A program made the translations under genes and the position numbers. Positions 11,401-22,954 of a stretch of DNA of 64,000 nt are shown here, piece by piece. How positions within the stretch are numbered: the first letter of the stretch is position 1; the number at the start of each line of letters is the position of its first letter. A model generated the notes under the pieces. That model made no database searches. It saw only the letters and a program-made list of their open reading frames with translations, and was not told the origin of the DNA. The stretch lies in the NCBI GenBank assembly GCA_025738555.1, contig JAOVFP010000002.1, positions 6,634,001 through 6,698,000 of the forward strand, written 5' to 3'. Source of the stretch: Cyathus striatus. Its lineage: Eukaryota > Basidiomycota > Agaricomycetes > Agaricales > Nidulariaceae.

Positions 11401-14400
11401 TCACATGATTGGTTCTGTGCATTGATTCTTCCATTTTTTCGGCATCTTGTGACCAACAATTGCTTTGATTTCCCACTCAGGTTTGGCTTCAATAAGGTCC
11501 AGGGGTGGTTCTAAGAAGTTTTTCCCATGGACAGAGGTTTCAACGTATGGCATGAGAAGAACAGTGTTAAAGACAGGATGTATGGTCCATTGTTCTAGGA
11601 GTTCCAATTTGTATGTATAAGGTGCCAATTTCTCAATGATCTTGAAAGGTCCTTCACATTGTGGTGCCATTTTTCTGGATGGGTAAGAGATGAATAGGTT
11701 TTTTGTGTCGAGCCACACCATATCTCCAACTTCATATTTTGTGAATCCTCGTCTTTGTGCTTCACGAGTTTTCTGTTGGGAGATTTGGATGAGAGCCTGT
11801 GCTTCTTTTCTGGCTTTGGCCATATCATCTATTCTGATCTCTGCTTCCCTTACATAAGTGGAGTCTCTCACAGTGGGAGTGGTGATCAGTTTGTATCCAT
11901 GCAATAAATAGAAAGGGGATCTTTGTGTGACTGAATTGACCTGAGCATTTCATGCCATTTCTGCTTCTGGAATGTGATTTGCCCATTCGTGTTGTCTAGA
12001 GCTGCAGAAACATCGAAGGTAAGTCTCGATTTCTTGGTTCATCCTTTCTGTTTGTCTGTCTGTTTGAGGGTGATAGGCAGTGGAGCCTTTCCATTTGATT
12101 TTATGGAAGTGAAGTATTGCTTGGAATACTTCTGCTATGAATCTTGTATCTTGATTGGAGATGATTGCGTTGGGGAGGCTGTATCATCTATAGAGTGTTT
12201 TTCAAATTAAGGTTGCCATTCTTTCTGCATTAAGTCCCTTCATGATGCAAGGTTCGAAAATTACCCCCTTAGTAGACCCATGGTCGACCATGACCATGAT
12301 TGCATCAAATCCTTCGGATTTAGGCAGATCAGTGATGAAATCCATTGATATTTGGGAGAATGGTCGTGTAGTTTCAGGGATAGGAATGGGATTGATTGGT
12401 GGTTTTGGTCTTTGATCATAGGTCATTTGTTGACAGGTGGCACATCCAGTTACGTATTGTTTGACAAAAACTCCCATCCCAGGCCACCAGTATTCCTTTT
12501 TGACTTCTTTTTCTGTTGAGCTTCATCTGTGGTGTCCAGCAGGTAGACTATCATGTTTGAGTGCTACAATGCTTCATCGTAATTCTTTATCTTCGGGAAC
12601 ATAGACTCTATCTCTAAAAAGGATTAGTCCACTTTCAATTTGCCAGTCATCCAGAGAGGAGTGAATAGGAGGAATGTCTTTGGCTTTGATAGCTGTGGCT
12701 ATTTTTTGGGCCAAAGTATCCTTTTCAGTTTGATTGACAACTAAGTTCCAAAGTTCAGTAGATATTAAATTGATGTGTAGATCTGCATCTAGAACATTAG
12801 CAAACCAGTTATCGTGTTTCATATCTAAAGTATTGATGAACCAGTGGTCAGGTAGGACTATTAGACCATTGTTTTCATGTTCCCTGTCAGGGGTTAAATT
12901 GGGTCGTCATGAAATCATGTCAGCTTCGAGGTTCTTTTCCCTTGTATGTGTTGCATGTTGATGTCAAAATCAGAAAGGAAAAGGGACCATTGTGCTTGTT
13001 GTCTGGTAACCTTTTGAGGTTCTTGATAGTATTTCAGGTTTTTGTGGTCAGAGAATACAACTATTTTGTTTGGGTGTCCTTCAAGTAAATGTTGCCATGC
13101 TTTAAAACCATGAACGATTGCATACAATTCCTTGTCATAAATTTGATAATTTCATTCAGTTGCTGTGAACATATGGGATATATATCCACATAGTTTCCAA
13201 AATCCATTCTTGTCTTCTTGTTTAAGAACAGCCCCTGTGGCATAGTCTGATGCGTCGACCAACATAGTGAAAGATTTCTCAGGATCAGGTATCCTGAGAA
13301 TTGGTTCTTTTAAGAAAGCTTCCTTGAGGTCGTTGAAGGCAAGTTGTTGTTCTGTACCCCAATTCCATGATTTGGTGTTCCTGGTTAGCTTGAGAATTGG
13401 TTCTATTCTTTTGCTATAGCAAGGGATAAATTGGTGATAGAAGTTACAGAATCCTGCAAATGATTGGATTTCTTTAACTTTGGTTGGGGCAGGCCAGTCA
13501 GCTATTCTGGCAAGTTTTTTTGGGCCCATTGCAATGTTGTTTGGCATGATAATCATTTCGAGGTAGTCAACTTCTGTTACCTCAAAGGAACATTTCTTGG
13601 GTTTTGCAAATAATCCATTATCCCAAAGTATCTGGAGGATTTCTCGTGTTATCTTCCTATGAAGTTCAAGATCATTTTTTGTGAAAATAAGTATATCATC
13701 TAGATATACTTGAACGAGTCCTTGAGAGATATAGTCTTCAAGTAGATGATTGATCATTTGCATGAAGGTTGCTGGAGAGTTGCAAAGTCCAAAGAACATG
13801 ATGGTAGGTCTAAAAATGCCTCTTTTGGTGACAAAAGCAGCCTTTGATCTGTCTTCTGGAATGATTTGTACCTTGTTGTATGCTCCTCAGAGGTCCATTT
13901 TCATAAATAAATTGGCACCTTTAAGATCTTCTATCAACTGTTTGATGTGAGGTAGTGGATAGTGATCTTTAATGGTTCCATTATTTAGATAATGATAGTC
14001 CTGGCATGGTCTCATGTCATCCGTGTCCTTTTTCCCTACAAAGAAGAATCCTGCAGTGTTTTCAGCATCTGTTGAATCTGGTAGAACTTCTTCGATATAT
14101 CCTTTTGGAGGTTGTCATTGATGAATTCATTCATTGCCTTTTCTTCTCGTATGCTAAGAGGATATACTCTGCTTTTCCAGGGTAAGAAATCTTTCTTCAT
14201 TTGAATGTGATGATCTCATGGTCGTGAAGGTGGGAATTCTTCTGAGGTGTCCTTATCAAATACGTCCTTGTAATCCCAAAGGTGTTTAGGTACCATCTGT
14301 TCAAAGGTTTTTTTTACCTTTTTGGGTTCATAGGATAGTTGTTGTGAGATTGTCTGTTTTACTCTGATGGGAATTCCATATTTTTCAAATATTGGTTCCT

Positions 14401-15180
14401 TCATTTCATAAGACATGCCTAGTCCATGTTCCATAAGAAGAGGATCTTCAATTTCTGCTAAAAAAGCTTGTAAATGGATGCTTTCAGTAGTCATCTCTTC
14501 TAGGTCTTTGTCTTCTGCATCGTTTATTTGCATCCAATATATTTCGATTGGATTCCAGTTGTCCTGTAAAGGTAAGTCCAGGATTTCTATCATCTTCTCA
14601 TCAGGGATTCTTGTATCCTCAAGAGAATACCTGTAGTCTTGAAGGAGTATTTCCATTTTCTCATTCTCTGATTCATCGGGTATTTCTTCAATAGATGCTG
14701 GTGGTCCTGATCATTTGGTTTCTGTGGTGAGCTTTATTATCTTCATTTGAGCAATTGACATAGATTGTGTGAATCTTTAGTTAAATTGCCTGTCTAGTCA
14801 CATTTGATCGATTTTTAAGGTTCCTTCTTTCCAGTTTATTTGAGGATTTGTTTGTTCCAAGAAGGGGTAGCCCATGATAATTGATTCATTCCCTAATCCA
14901 GAAAGATAAAATCGAGTAGGAATAGTAGCTGTTCCAACTTTTACTTTGTCATCGACATAGTGAGAGATATATCCTTTTTTGTTGAGGGTTCCATCTGCAT
15001 TGTATACTGGTGTCAGTTTTTCCAAAGGTTGTGGAGTGAGGTTAAATTTCTTCGCAGTTGCTTGACTCATAAAGTTTCCTCCAGCCCCTGAGTTGATCAA
15101 GGCTGGAACTGATCCCATGTTTCCTAATGTAACAGGAACCCACATAGTATTTCATTCAATATCAGCTATAATTACATTGG
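11401..15180 (-). pseudogene. pol: Ty3/gypsy pol: protease, reverse transcriptase, RNase H, integrase; inactivated
   Basis: Sense order on the minus strand. Protease (15145-14798) has INSGAGGNF where the catalytic motif should be DSGA; the Asp is Asn at 15092-15094. Reverse transcriptase (about 14100-13150) has MFFGLCNSPATF and the active-site YLDD (13695-13706), then AGFCNFYHQFI. RNase H (about 13270-12915) has DASDYATGAVL and YDKELYAIVHGFKAW. Integrase has a zinc-binding region with CATCQQ, a first Asp in SMDFITDLP, and ISNQDTRF where ISDRDTRF is expected, so the second catalytic Asp is Asn (12154-12156); then HPQTDRQTERMN, and a C-terminal part with GDMVWLDTKNL (11401-11904). Stops interrupt all parts, mostly TGA at positions where related proteins have Trp or Arg. 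Confidence 0.93.
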
Positions 15181-15225
15181 AACGTAGAATAGGAGGTCCT
15201 ACAGTGGGATTAATAGTCCTCCTTA

Positions 15226-15812
15226 TTGAAAACCCATCTTGTTAATACTTTCAAAGTATTCAACTTGTTCAGCTCCTGGGAGTTCTGCAACTCGAAGCCT
15301 CATTTCTTCAGTGAGTTCTTTCCCAGTCATTTTCTTGATAAAGGGATTATTATTCTTGTTGTTAGTGCGAGGAGTGGTCTCCCCTTTGTTTCAGTTTGGG
15401 CATTGCTAAGCCATGTGTCCTTTGGTTCCACAAATGAAACATTTCCCAGCTTGCAAATATTCCCCTTGAGTTTTTGTCTCTAGTCAGTTTATCTCCATGT
15501 GATCTACATCCATAGTGTTTGGGTCTTGGGTAGTTGTCTTTGGTCTGGGGGCAAAATATCCCCTTCATCCTGTCTTGTTATATTGTTGTATCTGCCTGTA
15601 GTTTCGATCGAATTTTCTGCCATCTTCTTGCCACTTTGCTATTGTATCAGGAATGTATTTCTGAGTATGAATACTTTGAAGAAGTGGTCAGTTAAGTCCT
15701 GCCTTAAAAAGGTCCATCTTGGTATAGTTGTCAAGGCCTTCTACATGGCTGACGAGTATTTCGAATTCCGTAATGTATTCATCTGCCATTCCTTTTCCTT
15801 GGGTTAAATTTC
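15226..15812 (-). pseudogene. gag: gag, C-terminal part with CCHC zinc knuckle
   Basis: Continues the frame of the N-terminal gag part across the insertion: LTQGKGMADEYITEFEIL at about 15810-15755, then a helical capsid-like region, then CFICGTKGHMA-stop-QC (about 15440-15395), a C-x2-C-x4-H-x4-C knuckle. Stops at GLN-stop-PLL, N-stop-LETKTQ, MA-stop-QCPN and PN-stop-NKG fit single G-to-A or C-to-T changes. Gag would form the particle shell and bind the RNA. Confidence 0.88.
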
Positions 15813-17666
15813 ATCAGGAAACACTGATGCAGTCACATAGCTGCGCGTGAGTTTAGATAGCCGACACCGACTTGGCGCGTGGCTATATGGATCTATGGTG
15901 ACAATGTAAAGCTAGGTAACACCAGCTCAATGTAGGTAGACCAACATAAATAATGTATCTATCACTGCATCTATAAACTCTACATACATTGTATTTGAAA
16001 CTTGTATCACTACATACATCGTTGAGAACACTATGTGTAACTATACATGTTATATGGGTGAGTGACAAGTAGTGACTGATTACAAAATTGACAGTGTGAC
16101 TAGGTGGTCTGTGCATTTTCTTCGTAGTCTCAGACTAAACTCTTTATCAGTCCTCTATCCCCCCTTCACCATCCCTTCCTTCATTCCACCCCATCCTCTC
16201 CTCCTGTCCTTACACCCAGATGATGTCCCATTCCCCTAACACACCACAAGTGATCCTTCCCCTTGGAACACTTGAACCAGGCTATCTCTTACTTTGTGCT
16301 GACATATGGGGGCAATCCTATCATATTCACGGTCTTTCTCTGCCAACCCTCCAACAAGAGCTAACACAATCTTGAAGTATCTTTTGAAATTCAGTAAGTA
16401 TTTCTTCCTTTCTGTCCTTTTTATTCTCGTTGATACACAACTAGAATCATTGTGTTGCACTGTGCACACACCACTTTCAGCTTCGCTAGCTGTAGACGTG
16501 TTACCGAGTTCACTGTATCTCAAAAATGCATCAAGTGAGTATATCTCCTTCATACTTTATGTCATTTGCAGGACTGACATTTCCATGCCCGTAGACGTCC
16601 TAAATGGCACTGCACTGGCAATTTCAATTCTACCCCAACAATGCTGCTATCACGAGTTCCATGTATGTTCCCCCCTGCTTCCTCTGTTTCAAAAATCTTA
16701 CTTATGCTGTCCAACCACTCAATTCAAGGTATGTATCCTCATCATTTAGCCTCAGGTTCCCATGTGAGCGAAACAGAAGGTATGCACTTCCCTTCCAGTA
16801 GCTTTGGGATGTGTTCCCTGCTTGACTCCCCACTGCTTGTGCTTACTTTACGCCTGCATCACTTCCTGTGGGTAGCTGTGCGTCCTATGAGCTACTTTGG
16901 GTTTGGCTCTCCCCACTGCCACAGCCTCCCACCACTGCCTTTTTGCATGTGTTTATGGTCGTACTCCAGTGGGATTAGTGTTCATGGCCATTGTGCCCAC
17001 TGTGTATATTCGAGTTCGTTGTTATCTGGTTATCCCAGCATATGTTACTCACTGCCATGCTTCCCCTCCTGCCGCCACCCTTTTGCATGTTCATGGTCAT
17101 CATGCTCTGGAGGCCTTGCTTCCGTGCTGCCCCTATTGCCTTCACACACGTATTCATGATCTGGGTAGCTGTGCATCCTATGAGCTGCTTTGGGTTTGGC
17201 TCTCCCCACTGCTGCAGCCTCCCACCACTGCCGTTTTGCATGTGTTCATGGTCATACTCCAGTGGGATTAGCGTTCATGGCCATTGTACCCATTGTGTAT
17301 ATTCGAGTTTGTTGTTCTCTGGTTATCCCAGTGTACGTTACTCACTGCCGTGCTTCCTCTCCTGCCGCCACCCTTTTGCGTGTTCATGGTCATCATGCTC
17401 TGGAGGCCTTGCTTCCATGCTGCCCCTATTGTCTTTGCACATGTATTCACAATCATTGTTGTCGTACTCATATGTTCCTCGCTGTTGACCCTAATAGTTA
17501 TACATTATTACCTACATCATTGTACAGCATATGCTCTAGTAATTATATTTAAGCTCGTATTCGAGCAGTGCTATTTCTGGTTCCTTGTCTGACCCCCACC
17601 CCCCCGACTTCTACTTGACGCGCAATCTTCCTGAATAAACTATATTGGTAGCAAAAGAAGTAGAAA
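15813..17666. other. Insertion of about 1.85 kb splitting gag
   Basis: The gag frame stops after EAFYKLQTL at 17667 and resumes with NLTQGKGMADEYI at about 15812, so the intervening DNA is foreign. I see no LTRs, no convincing inverted ends and at most a short repeat (TCAT) at the junctions. On the plus strand 16306-16640 shows exon-like stretches and intron-like boundaries (CA|GTAAGT near 16393, AA|GTGAGT near 16537 with TTTGCAG near 16571), so it may hold part of a captured gene. A 293-bp tandem duplication lies at 16870-17455. Confidence 0.75.
16870..17455 (+). repeat. Two-copy 293-bp tandem duplication
   Basis: GGGTAGCTGTGCGTCCTATG at 16870 recurs at 17163 with one change, and both copies stay colinear to about 17160 and 17455. 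The copies differ at scattered CpG/TpG sites. Long open frames across them on both strands are mirror products of the duplication rather than proven genes. Confidence 0.9.
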
Positions 17667-18440
17667 TCATAATGTTTGGAGTTTGTAGAAGGCTTCATCT
17701 TTTTCATCAACTGGATCAAAATTCTTCTTGAAGTCTTCTTTGAAATCCTTCCAAGTTCCTGGTTTGGGTGTGTCAGTTTTAAACATTTCATTCTGCTTCT
17801 TCTCCTTCCAATTTCCAGCAATTCCTCCTCCAATGTATGACATAGCATACATTATCTTTTTCGCATCTGTGTCGTAAATCTTGTCATTTATAAGAAAGTA
17901 AGATTCGACATCTCGGAGCCATTTTTTGGATTTCTTTTTGTCTCCTTCGAAGATAGTAGGAGGATTCAACCTCAATTCTTTGTTGTTTGTCTTGGGTGTT
18001 TCTTTGCTAGACATGTTGATGTCTGTTTCATGTTCTGAGGTATTGGAAGGTGTAGTTGATCTGGGAAGTGGAGGATATCCTTCGTCTGCTGTGATGTATT
18101 CGTCATTATCAGGTGGTTGGTTCCTTTTCAAGTGTTCGACTAGCTCCTGGGCTGGCGGGGTTTCGGGGATCTGTTGGGTAGGGTTCTGTTGTGTTGGGGT
18201 CAGTTCTTTTGAGAAGAACTGTCTGGGTGTGGGAATCCGTGATAGTGTGGGTTTCGAAGTTGTGGTATCAACTACTCGTTTCCCGATGAATTTTCTTGAG
18301 CTAGCAATAGACACAAATGGGTTTAAGCTTCCTCCCTCTTGTGGCGAGGTCCATATAAGTCCTTCTGGTTTGGACTTCGGTTTCTCTTTGCCTTCTGAGT
18401 CAGAACTTTCTGGAGCTTTGAATCTCCAGGGGGTTGTCAT
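17667..18440 (-). pseudogene. gag: gag, N-terminal part
   Basis: The likely start is MTTPWRFKAPESSDSEG at 18440; the open frame extends to 18494, but the extra 18 residues are not Gag-like. The first part is low-complexity and Pro/Thr/Ser-rich. The capsid-type part has LRLNPPTIFEGDKKKSKKWL, then YFLINDKIYDTDAKKIMYAM and WKDFKEDFKKNFDPVDEKDEAFYKLQTL, typical of Ty3/gypsy Gag in basidiomycetes. The frame ends at the insertion. It is the first gene after the 5' LTR, as expected. Confidence 0.9.
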
Positions 18441-18505
18441 TGTTTCTGTTCGATATGTCAGGGTGCTGCACTGAGTAGTGCAAGCAGTTGGCAAGCTTCA
18501 GCTTT

Positions 18506-18962
18506 TGTTATGATAAAGTTCTGGTTGGGACTTTTATCATACAAGTCCGATAGTCACGTGATTTACGAGTTCAAAGAACAAGTAGATCAGTATTGAGTTC
18601 GAGTCTCTATTCACAAGCTCTTAAGTTGTTTAAACTTAAGTATGAGTGAAGTGAATGAATCAAAGTAAAGCTAGTTCGATTTAAGCTGAAGCTTGAGCTC
18701 TACAGCCCAAGTTCATACTAATAATAAGTAGAAATGTAGCCAAATAAGTCAAGATGCTACGCATCAACTGCGCATGACTGTGGCGCAGTAAGAAGAAAGA
18801 AAAGTATACTAAGTAAAGTAAATGACTCAAGATGAGTCAAGAATAAGTGACAGTCATGTAAGTAAAGAAGTAATGTGTTTGGTATCGAAGGTGATACCGA
18901 ACAAGTCATTGAAATGTAAAGAAAACATATGTAAATAGAAGAAAGTCAAGAAAATCATAACA
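18506..18962 (-). repeat. 5' LTR of the Ty3/gypsy element (457 bp)
   Basis: Colinear with 9520-10001, with TGTTATGATAAAG and AAATCATAACA ends and the GTGTA duplication just beyond. A small internal deletion lies after CTACAGCCCAAGTT. Confidence 0.95.
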
Positions 18963-19092
18963 GTGTATGTACCAAATTCGCAGGTTCTGGCTTCTGACTT
19001 TGGGGCACTGGCTTACTTTTGGTTCTTGGTTTGTGCATAGATAATCATTTCACCAATACCATACATACAAGCCTGTCATAATATAGTTAACA
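18963..19092. other. Short flank between LTR and kinase gene
   Basis: No gene seen. It would contain the 3' untranslated region of the kinase gene. Confidence 0.4.
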
Positions 19093-20350
19093 CTACTCAT
19101 CAGGCTCTTTAAGTAAACGTTCTACATTGCATACAAGGGCCATTTTGGCCTGGGTTATCAATAGTCTTTGGAACCACATTGGTGATAAGTGTGATTCCAA
19201 AATGGGGGTTACAGAAGGCCTTGTGTCAGTGGGTATGTGAGGTTTCAGCCTCTCTATAACTTTTTATAGTAGGCTGTTCCTCTGGATCTCTCTTCCAGCA
19301 ATCCTGAAACATGCTCCAAAATGCGGGGTCAACAGTGTCAGTCATATTTGAAGGGAGACTAGAAGTTTTGTTATGGATTGTCACAGCAAACATCATGTTT
19401 GTGTCTTTCTGTACATCGCTGTATGGAACAGTTCCTGTGATGATCTATTACAATTGAAAGTCAGAGTCAACTAATCTTGTAAAAAATTCGACATTACTTT
19501 GTAACAAGTCGATGCATATGAATAAATGTCACAAGGCATTGTGATCTCTTCCGCTTCATCAGTAAATAATTCTGGAGCTTGCCATCACACTGTTCAGGTA
19601 TGATGGAGACTGGTCACCACAGATGTCCATGTTGGTAAATTAGGTGTCGGAAGGTTGCTTAGACTGAAGTCCACTAGACAAGCCCTACCAAACTCATTTA
19701 CAAGAACATTAACCTACTCTATTTTCAGATGATTGAATATAAAACTAAAAAACATCTTATGCCTTTAATGTCACCATGAATAATATTGATTGCATGACGA
19801 TATCGAATTCCTTCTGCTATATCGGAAATCTTTTGGAACAGAAGTTGAAGTAACTATGTGGTAGATGTGTGTAAAAAAAAATGTACCAGATGATAGCGAT
19901 TAATTTCTGATCCCCTCCACTGGATATATTCCATGACATTGCCATCCTCCATCCACAGAGAAACAAAACATGGCCTGTTAGATTTACTTGGAAGTATAAA
20001 TGCTCCATAAAATGGGAGAATATTGGGGTGTGAAAGTTGATTCCATAAAAAGACCTCCTGCAAAAATGCCTGTGAAGTAACCGTCATTGAGTGTGAGAAG
20101 TTCAAAAGATGAGAGAGTTCTGACATACCTTTGTAACCTTCCCTGGTCCATCATTTTTGTACATCCTTATAACCTTCAAGCAAACCGGCTGCTTATGAAA
20201 TATGCATTTATAAATATCTCCAAATTGGCCATTGTTTGCAGGATACTCTGGAATACTCATATCCCCTGCTTCAACAACAACAGAACTGGGATGTTGTCCT
20301 GACTGGGCTGCAAGTAGAATCTGAACAGTGCTGTGATGCTTGGAAGGCAC
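19093..20350 (-). pseudogene. Tyrosine-kinase-like protein kinase, spliced, frameshifted
   Basis: Kinase domain in order: glycine-rich region GQFGDIYKCIF and ATP-binding VCLKVIRMYK (20350-20110), intron, FLQEVFLWNQLSHPNILPFYG and SLWMEDGNVMEYI (about 20070-19900), intron, SDIAEGIRYRHAINIIHGDIKG (about 19850-19761, HGD replacing HRD as is common in this fungal group), then VDFSLSNL (the DFG Gly is Ser), WQAPELF, CDIYSYAST, ITGTVPYSDV and CWKRDPEEQPTIK. A one-base shift near 19270 (AAAAAGTTATAG) must be crossed to reach VIERLKPHIPTDTRPSVTPI and the stop at 19093-19095. The intron after HGDIKG has a poor donor (GGCATAAG). Introns with GT-AG ends lie at about 20072-20122 and 19857-19890. The N-terminus is not fixed; the first ATG is unclear. 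Substrate unknown. Probably decayed. Confidence 0.85.
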
Positions 20351-20599
20351 TTATATGGCAATCCTTCATGCGATGTTTCCTGTGCTTGCATTTTCATATG
20401 CAACTCCCTAGATACAATAGATACATCACTACAGTAAATAATAAGTCTGCTATACTTGCCTGTATTTGATATTCTATTGTAGGTAGGCATTAAACAAGTG
20501 CTTATAAACTGTAGGTAACCATATGTCTGCGTCTGGTAACAGTAATCTACTAAGGAAATATATGTATTCACTGTAGTGTCTGGGAGTGACTTTAATTTA

Positions 20600-21934
20600 A
20601 TATTTGATTTCAGTAACTACTTTCTGTAAGGCAGTAGTACACTTATCAATATTAATAATAGTGCTACACAAGTGTTATAGTTATCGAAATAAAGCTATTG
20701 ATTTTGTAAATATTTATAACTCTTGAGCCTCCCGCGCCATATACAGAAATTTTTAGCATGTACAGGTAATAGAGGTGTGTAACTAGATAAAGTAAGAACA
20801 CTATAGCAGGTAATATAAATAATTAAATGAATAGCTAAGTATAGTGTGCTCTGCTCACCTCAGTTCTCATAATGAAGAGAGACAACTGAGGTGGGCACTG
20901 GTAACGTAGTAATCTACTTTTATACCAGGAAAGAGTGAAAATTTGTAATATGTGGGTGAGTCAAGTCAGTTAGAAAAATGGCAGTGCACCGCTGGCTGAA
21001 GTGCTGACATGGCACATCAATAGCACAAGGATTGGATGATAAATCTGTGTTCCATAACAGGGATGAGATAAGGGTATGAACTACATGCATAGATACTAAA
21101 TTACTTTTGAGAAAAGTATATGTAGGTACAATATTAATATATTAAGTATTTGAACACAGTCTACCTACTGTATACATTAAAAAACATGGTTATAACATTT
21201 CACAAAGTTGTATATTTTAAACACTACATAGATATGCATATTTATGCACCTTACAACATGACATCCCAAGAAAATTAATTCACCAGCCAGCGGTAATCCA
21301 ACATCCAACACAGGTACATATCTATCAACTTAAGTATAACTACCAGCTTATCAGATAAAATGATTTTCGAAAAAGGTGGGGAGGATCACATTCGTACTGC
21401 ACGGTGTTGTATTATCCCACAAACATACCTTTTGTTTATATAAAAATGCTACTTATGTACATACCGATTTGTAACTTTGATATACATAAACAATTTCACA
21501 GACAAGAGTTTGTAACTATCTCTTAGCTTGACATTCTGGTTGGTAGTTATTTTTTAGCACAATGTATTGAATAGTTGTAGCTCCTCAGTAGTAATTATTC
21601 ATATACTTATCTTAAACACACATACTTTTAACAATGTTACATCACTTTCTGTTTCATGCATTTTATAGCATCGGAAAATGATGTCGAGAGTCATTAACAT
21701 ATGTAGAGGACTGTACCTTTCACACTATTATCCTTAGAGCTTTATAGGTAGAGGAACAGACTAAATGATGAAATCCAACATTAGTATTTTATGTAGTACT
21801 ATGTCATACTTATTGAGGTGAACAAGCACGACTTGAGCATGATAAAGATCGAACCATTTATTTTGTTTTGGATGCAAGCTAGTGTGCAAACAAATAGCTG
21901 GTTGGCAGCTGCTGTTGCCAAGCCATTGCTACCC
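20600..21934. other. AT-rich stretch without a gene
   Basis: No frame above about 66 codons and no family match. The one notable structure is the short inverted repeat at 20858-20912, listed separately. Confidence 0.6.
20858..20912. repeat. Short perfect-ended inverted repeat
   Basis: GTGCTCTGCTCACCTCAGTT and, after a loop of about 15 bases, AACTGAGGTGGGCAC pair with few mismatches. It could be a very short MITE remnant. Confidence 0.6.
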
Positions 21935-21959
21935 AATTCAAATGGGCTGCATACTTTTC

Positions 21960-22490
21960 GAGTTCTTGTCGAGTTTTTCAAGTTATAGTCGAGTCTCACT
22001 TAAGTTATAGTCAAGTTCCACTATTGAGCTTGCTTAACTTTTTCGAGTCAAAGTTAAGTTACCTTAAGTGGCCATTTTCTTATTTCGAGTGGACTCGAGT
22101 TCCCCGATTTTTTTTTTGTGAAAGTTGAGTTCCCTCGAGTGGACTTAAGTTCCTTGCTTGTTTTTTTTCTGTGAAAGTTGAGTTCTCTTGAGTAAACTTA
22201 AGTTCCTCACTTATTTTTTTTTTGAGTGAAAGTTGAGTTCCCTCAAATCAAGTTAAGTTACTACCTTATATTTTTCCAGTGTAAGTCGAGTTCTTAAGTA
22301 ATTTACAGGAGCCATACATCACGGTTTACAGTAAACTACCATGGATAATATATACATTTTATGGTATTGCCTGTTGAGTTAAAGTTAAGCTCTTCACTAA
22401 TTTTTTTTTGGTAAAAGTTGAGTTCCCTCAAGTTATATCAAGTTCCTATCAGGTGTAAGTTGAGTTCCAAATATTCAAGTTTAAAAAGTT
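21960..22490 (+). repeat. Subterminal array, left
   Basis: Repeated AAGTTGAGTTCCCTCGAGT-like units separated by T-rich runs, about 50-60 bases per unit. The same units appear at 24010-24370 and 25085-25160. Such subterminal repeats are often protein-binding sites in DNA transposons. Confidence 0.8.
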
Positions 22491-22954
22491 CAAGTGCACA
22501 GTAAGTATACACTAATCACTACTATAGCTACTGCTCTGTTCCCATACCCCTGCCTAATGTTTTCTACAACTCCGCTCAACAATTCCCACGCACTCTGTGC
22601 ACCTTCATTTACACACATTTGCATGTGTGTTGTACTATCCATCACTTACATCAAATCAAATATTCATCACTGCGACATCAACATATGAACACACCATGAG
22701 ATTGTTGATGGGCACTCTTCCTAGTCATCATCCTTAACAGTTAGCAAGTCTTTTCTTAAAATTTTACCTCAGTTCTTGCTCTTTTTCTTTCAATCTTTTT
22801 GCATCACTTAATGTAAGTTATTATACACATAGTAGACCATATTATATTAAGTAAATAAAATTATAGAAAATGTGAGTTACATATGTTTTAGTCCTTTATA
22901 ATGATATGTTCTGTGCTTTGTACAGTAGAATATGTGATTTGTTGGAAAAGTATA

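Larger units (their letters stand above)
9520..18962 (-). mobile_element. Ty3/gypsy LTR retrotransposon with both LTRs
   Basis: The LTRs at 9520-10001 and 18506-18962 both start TG and end CA. The 5-bp duplication GTGTA lies immediately outside (9515-9519 and 18963-18967). Read on the minus strand, the order is gag, protease, reverse transcriptase, RNase H, integrase, so it is Ty3/gypsy (integrase last). Two further frames follow integrase before the 3' LTR. The element is 9.44 kb, including a ~1.85-kb insertion in gag. A purine-rich GTGGGGATAA sits directly upstream of the 3' LTR (about 10002-10012) as a candidate polypurine tract. Many in-frame stops and lost catalytic residues show it is dead. 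Confidence 0.95.

Noticed and set aside
16641..17488. Cysteine-rich plus-strand frames of 124-172 codons
   Set aside because: They are produced by the 293-bp tandem duplication; several frames and the opposite strand are equally open and no domain is recognised.
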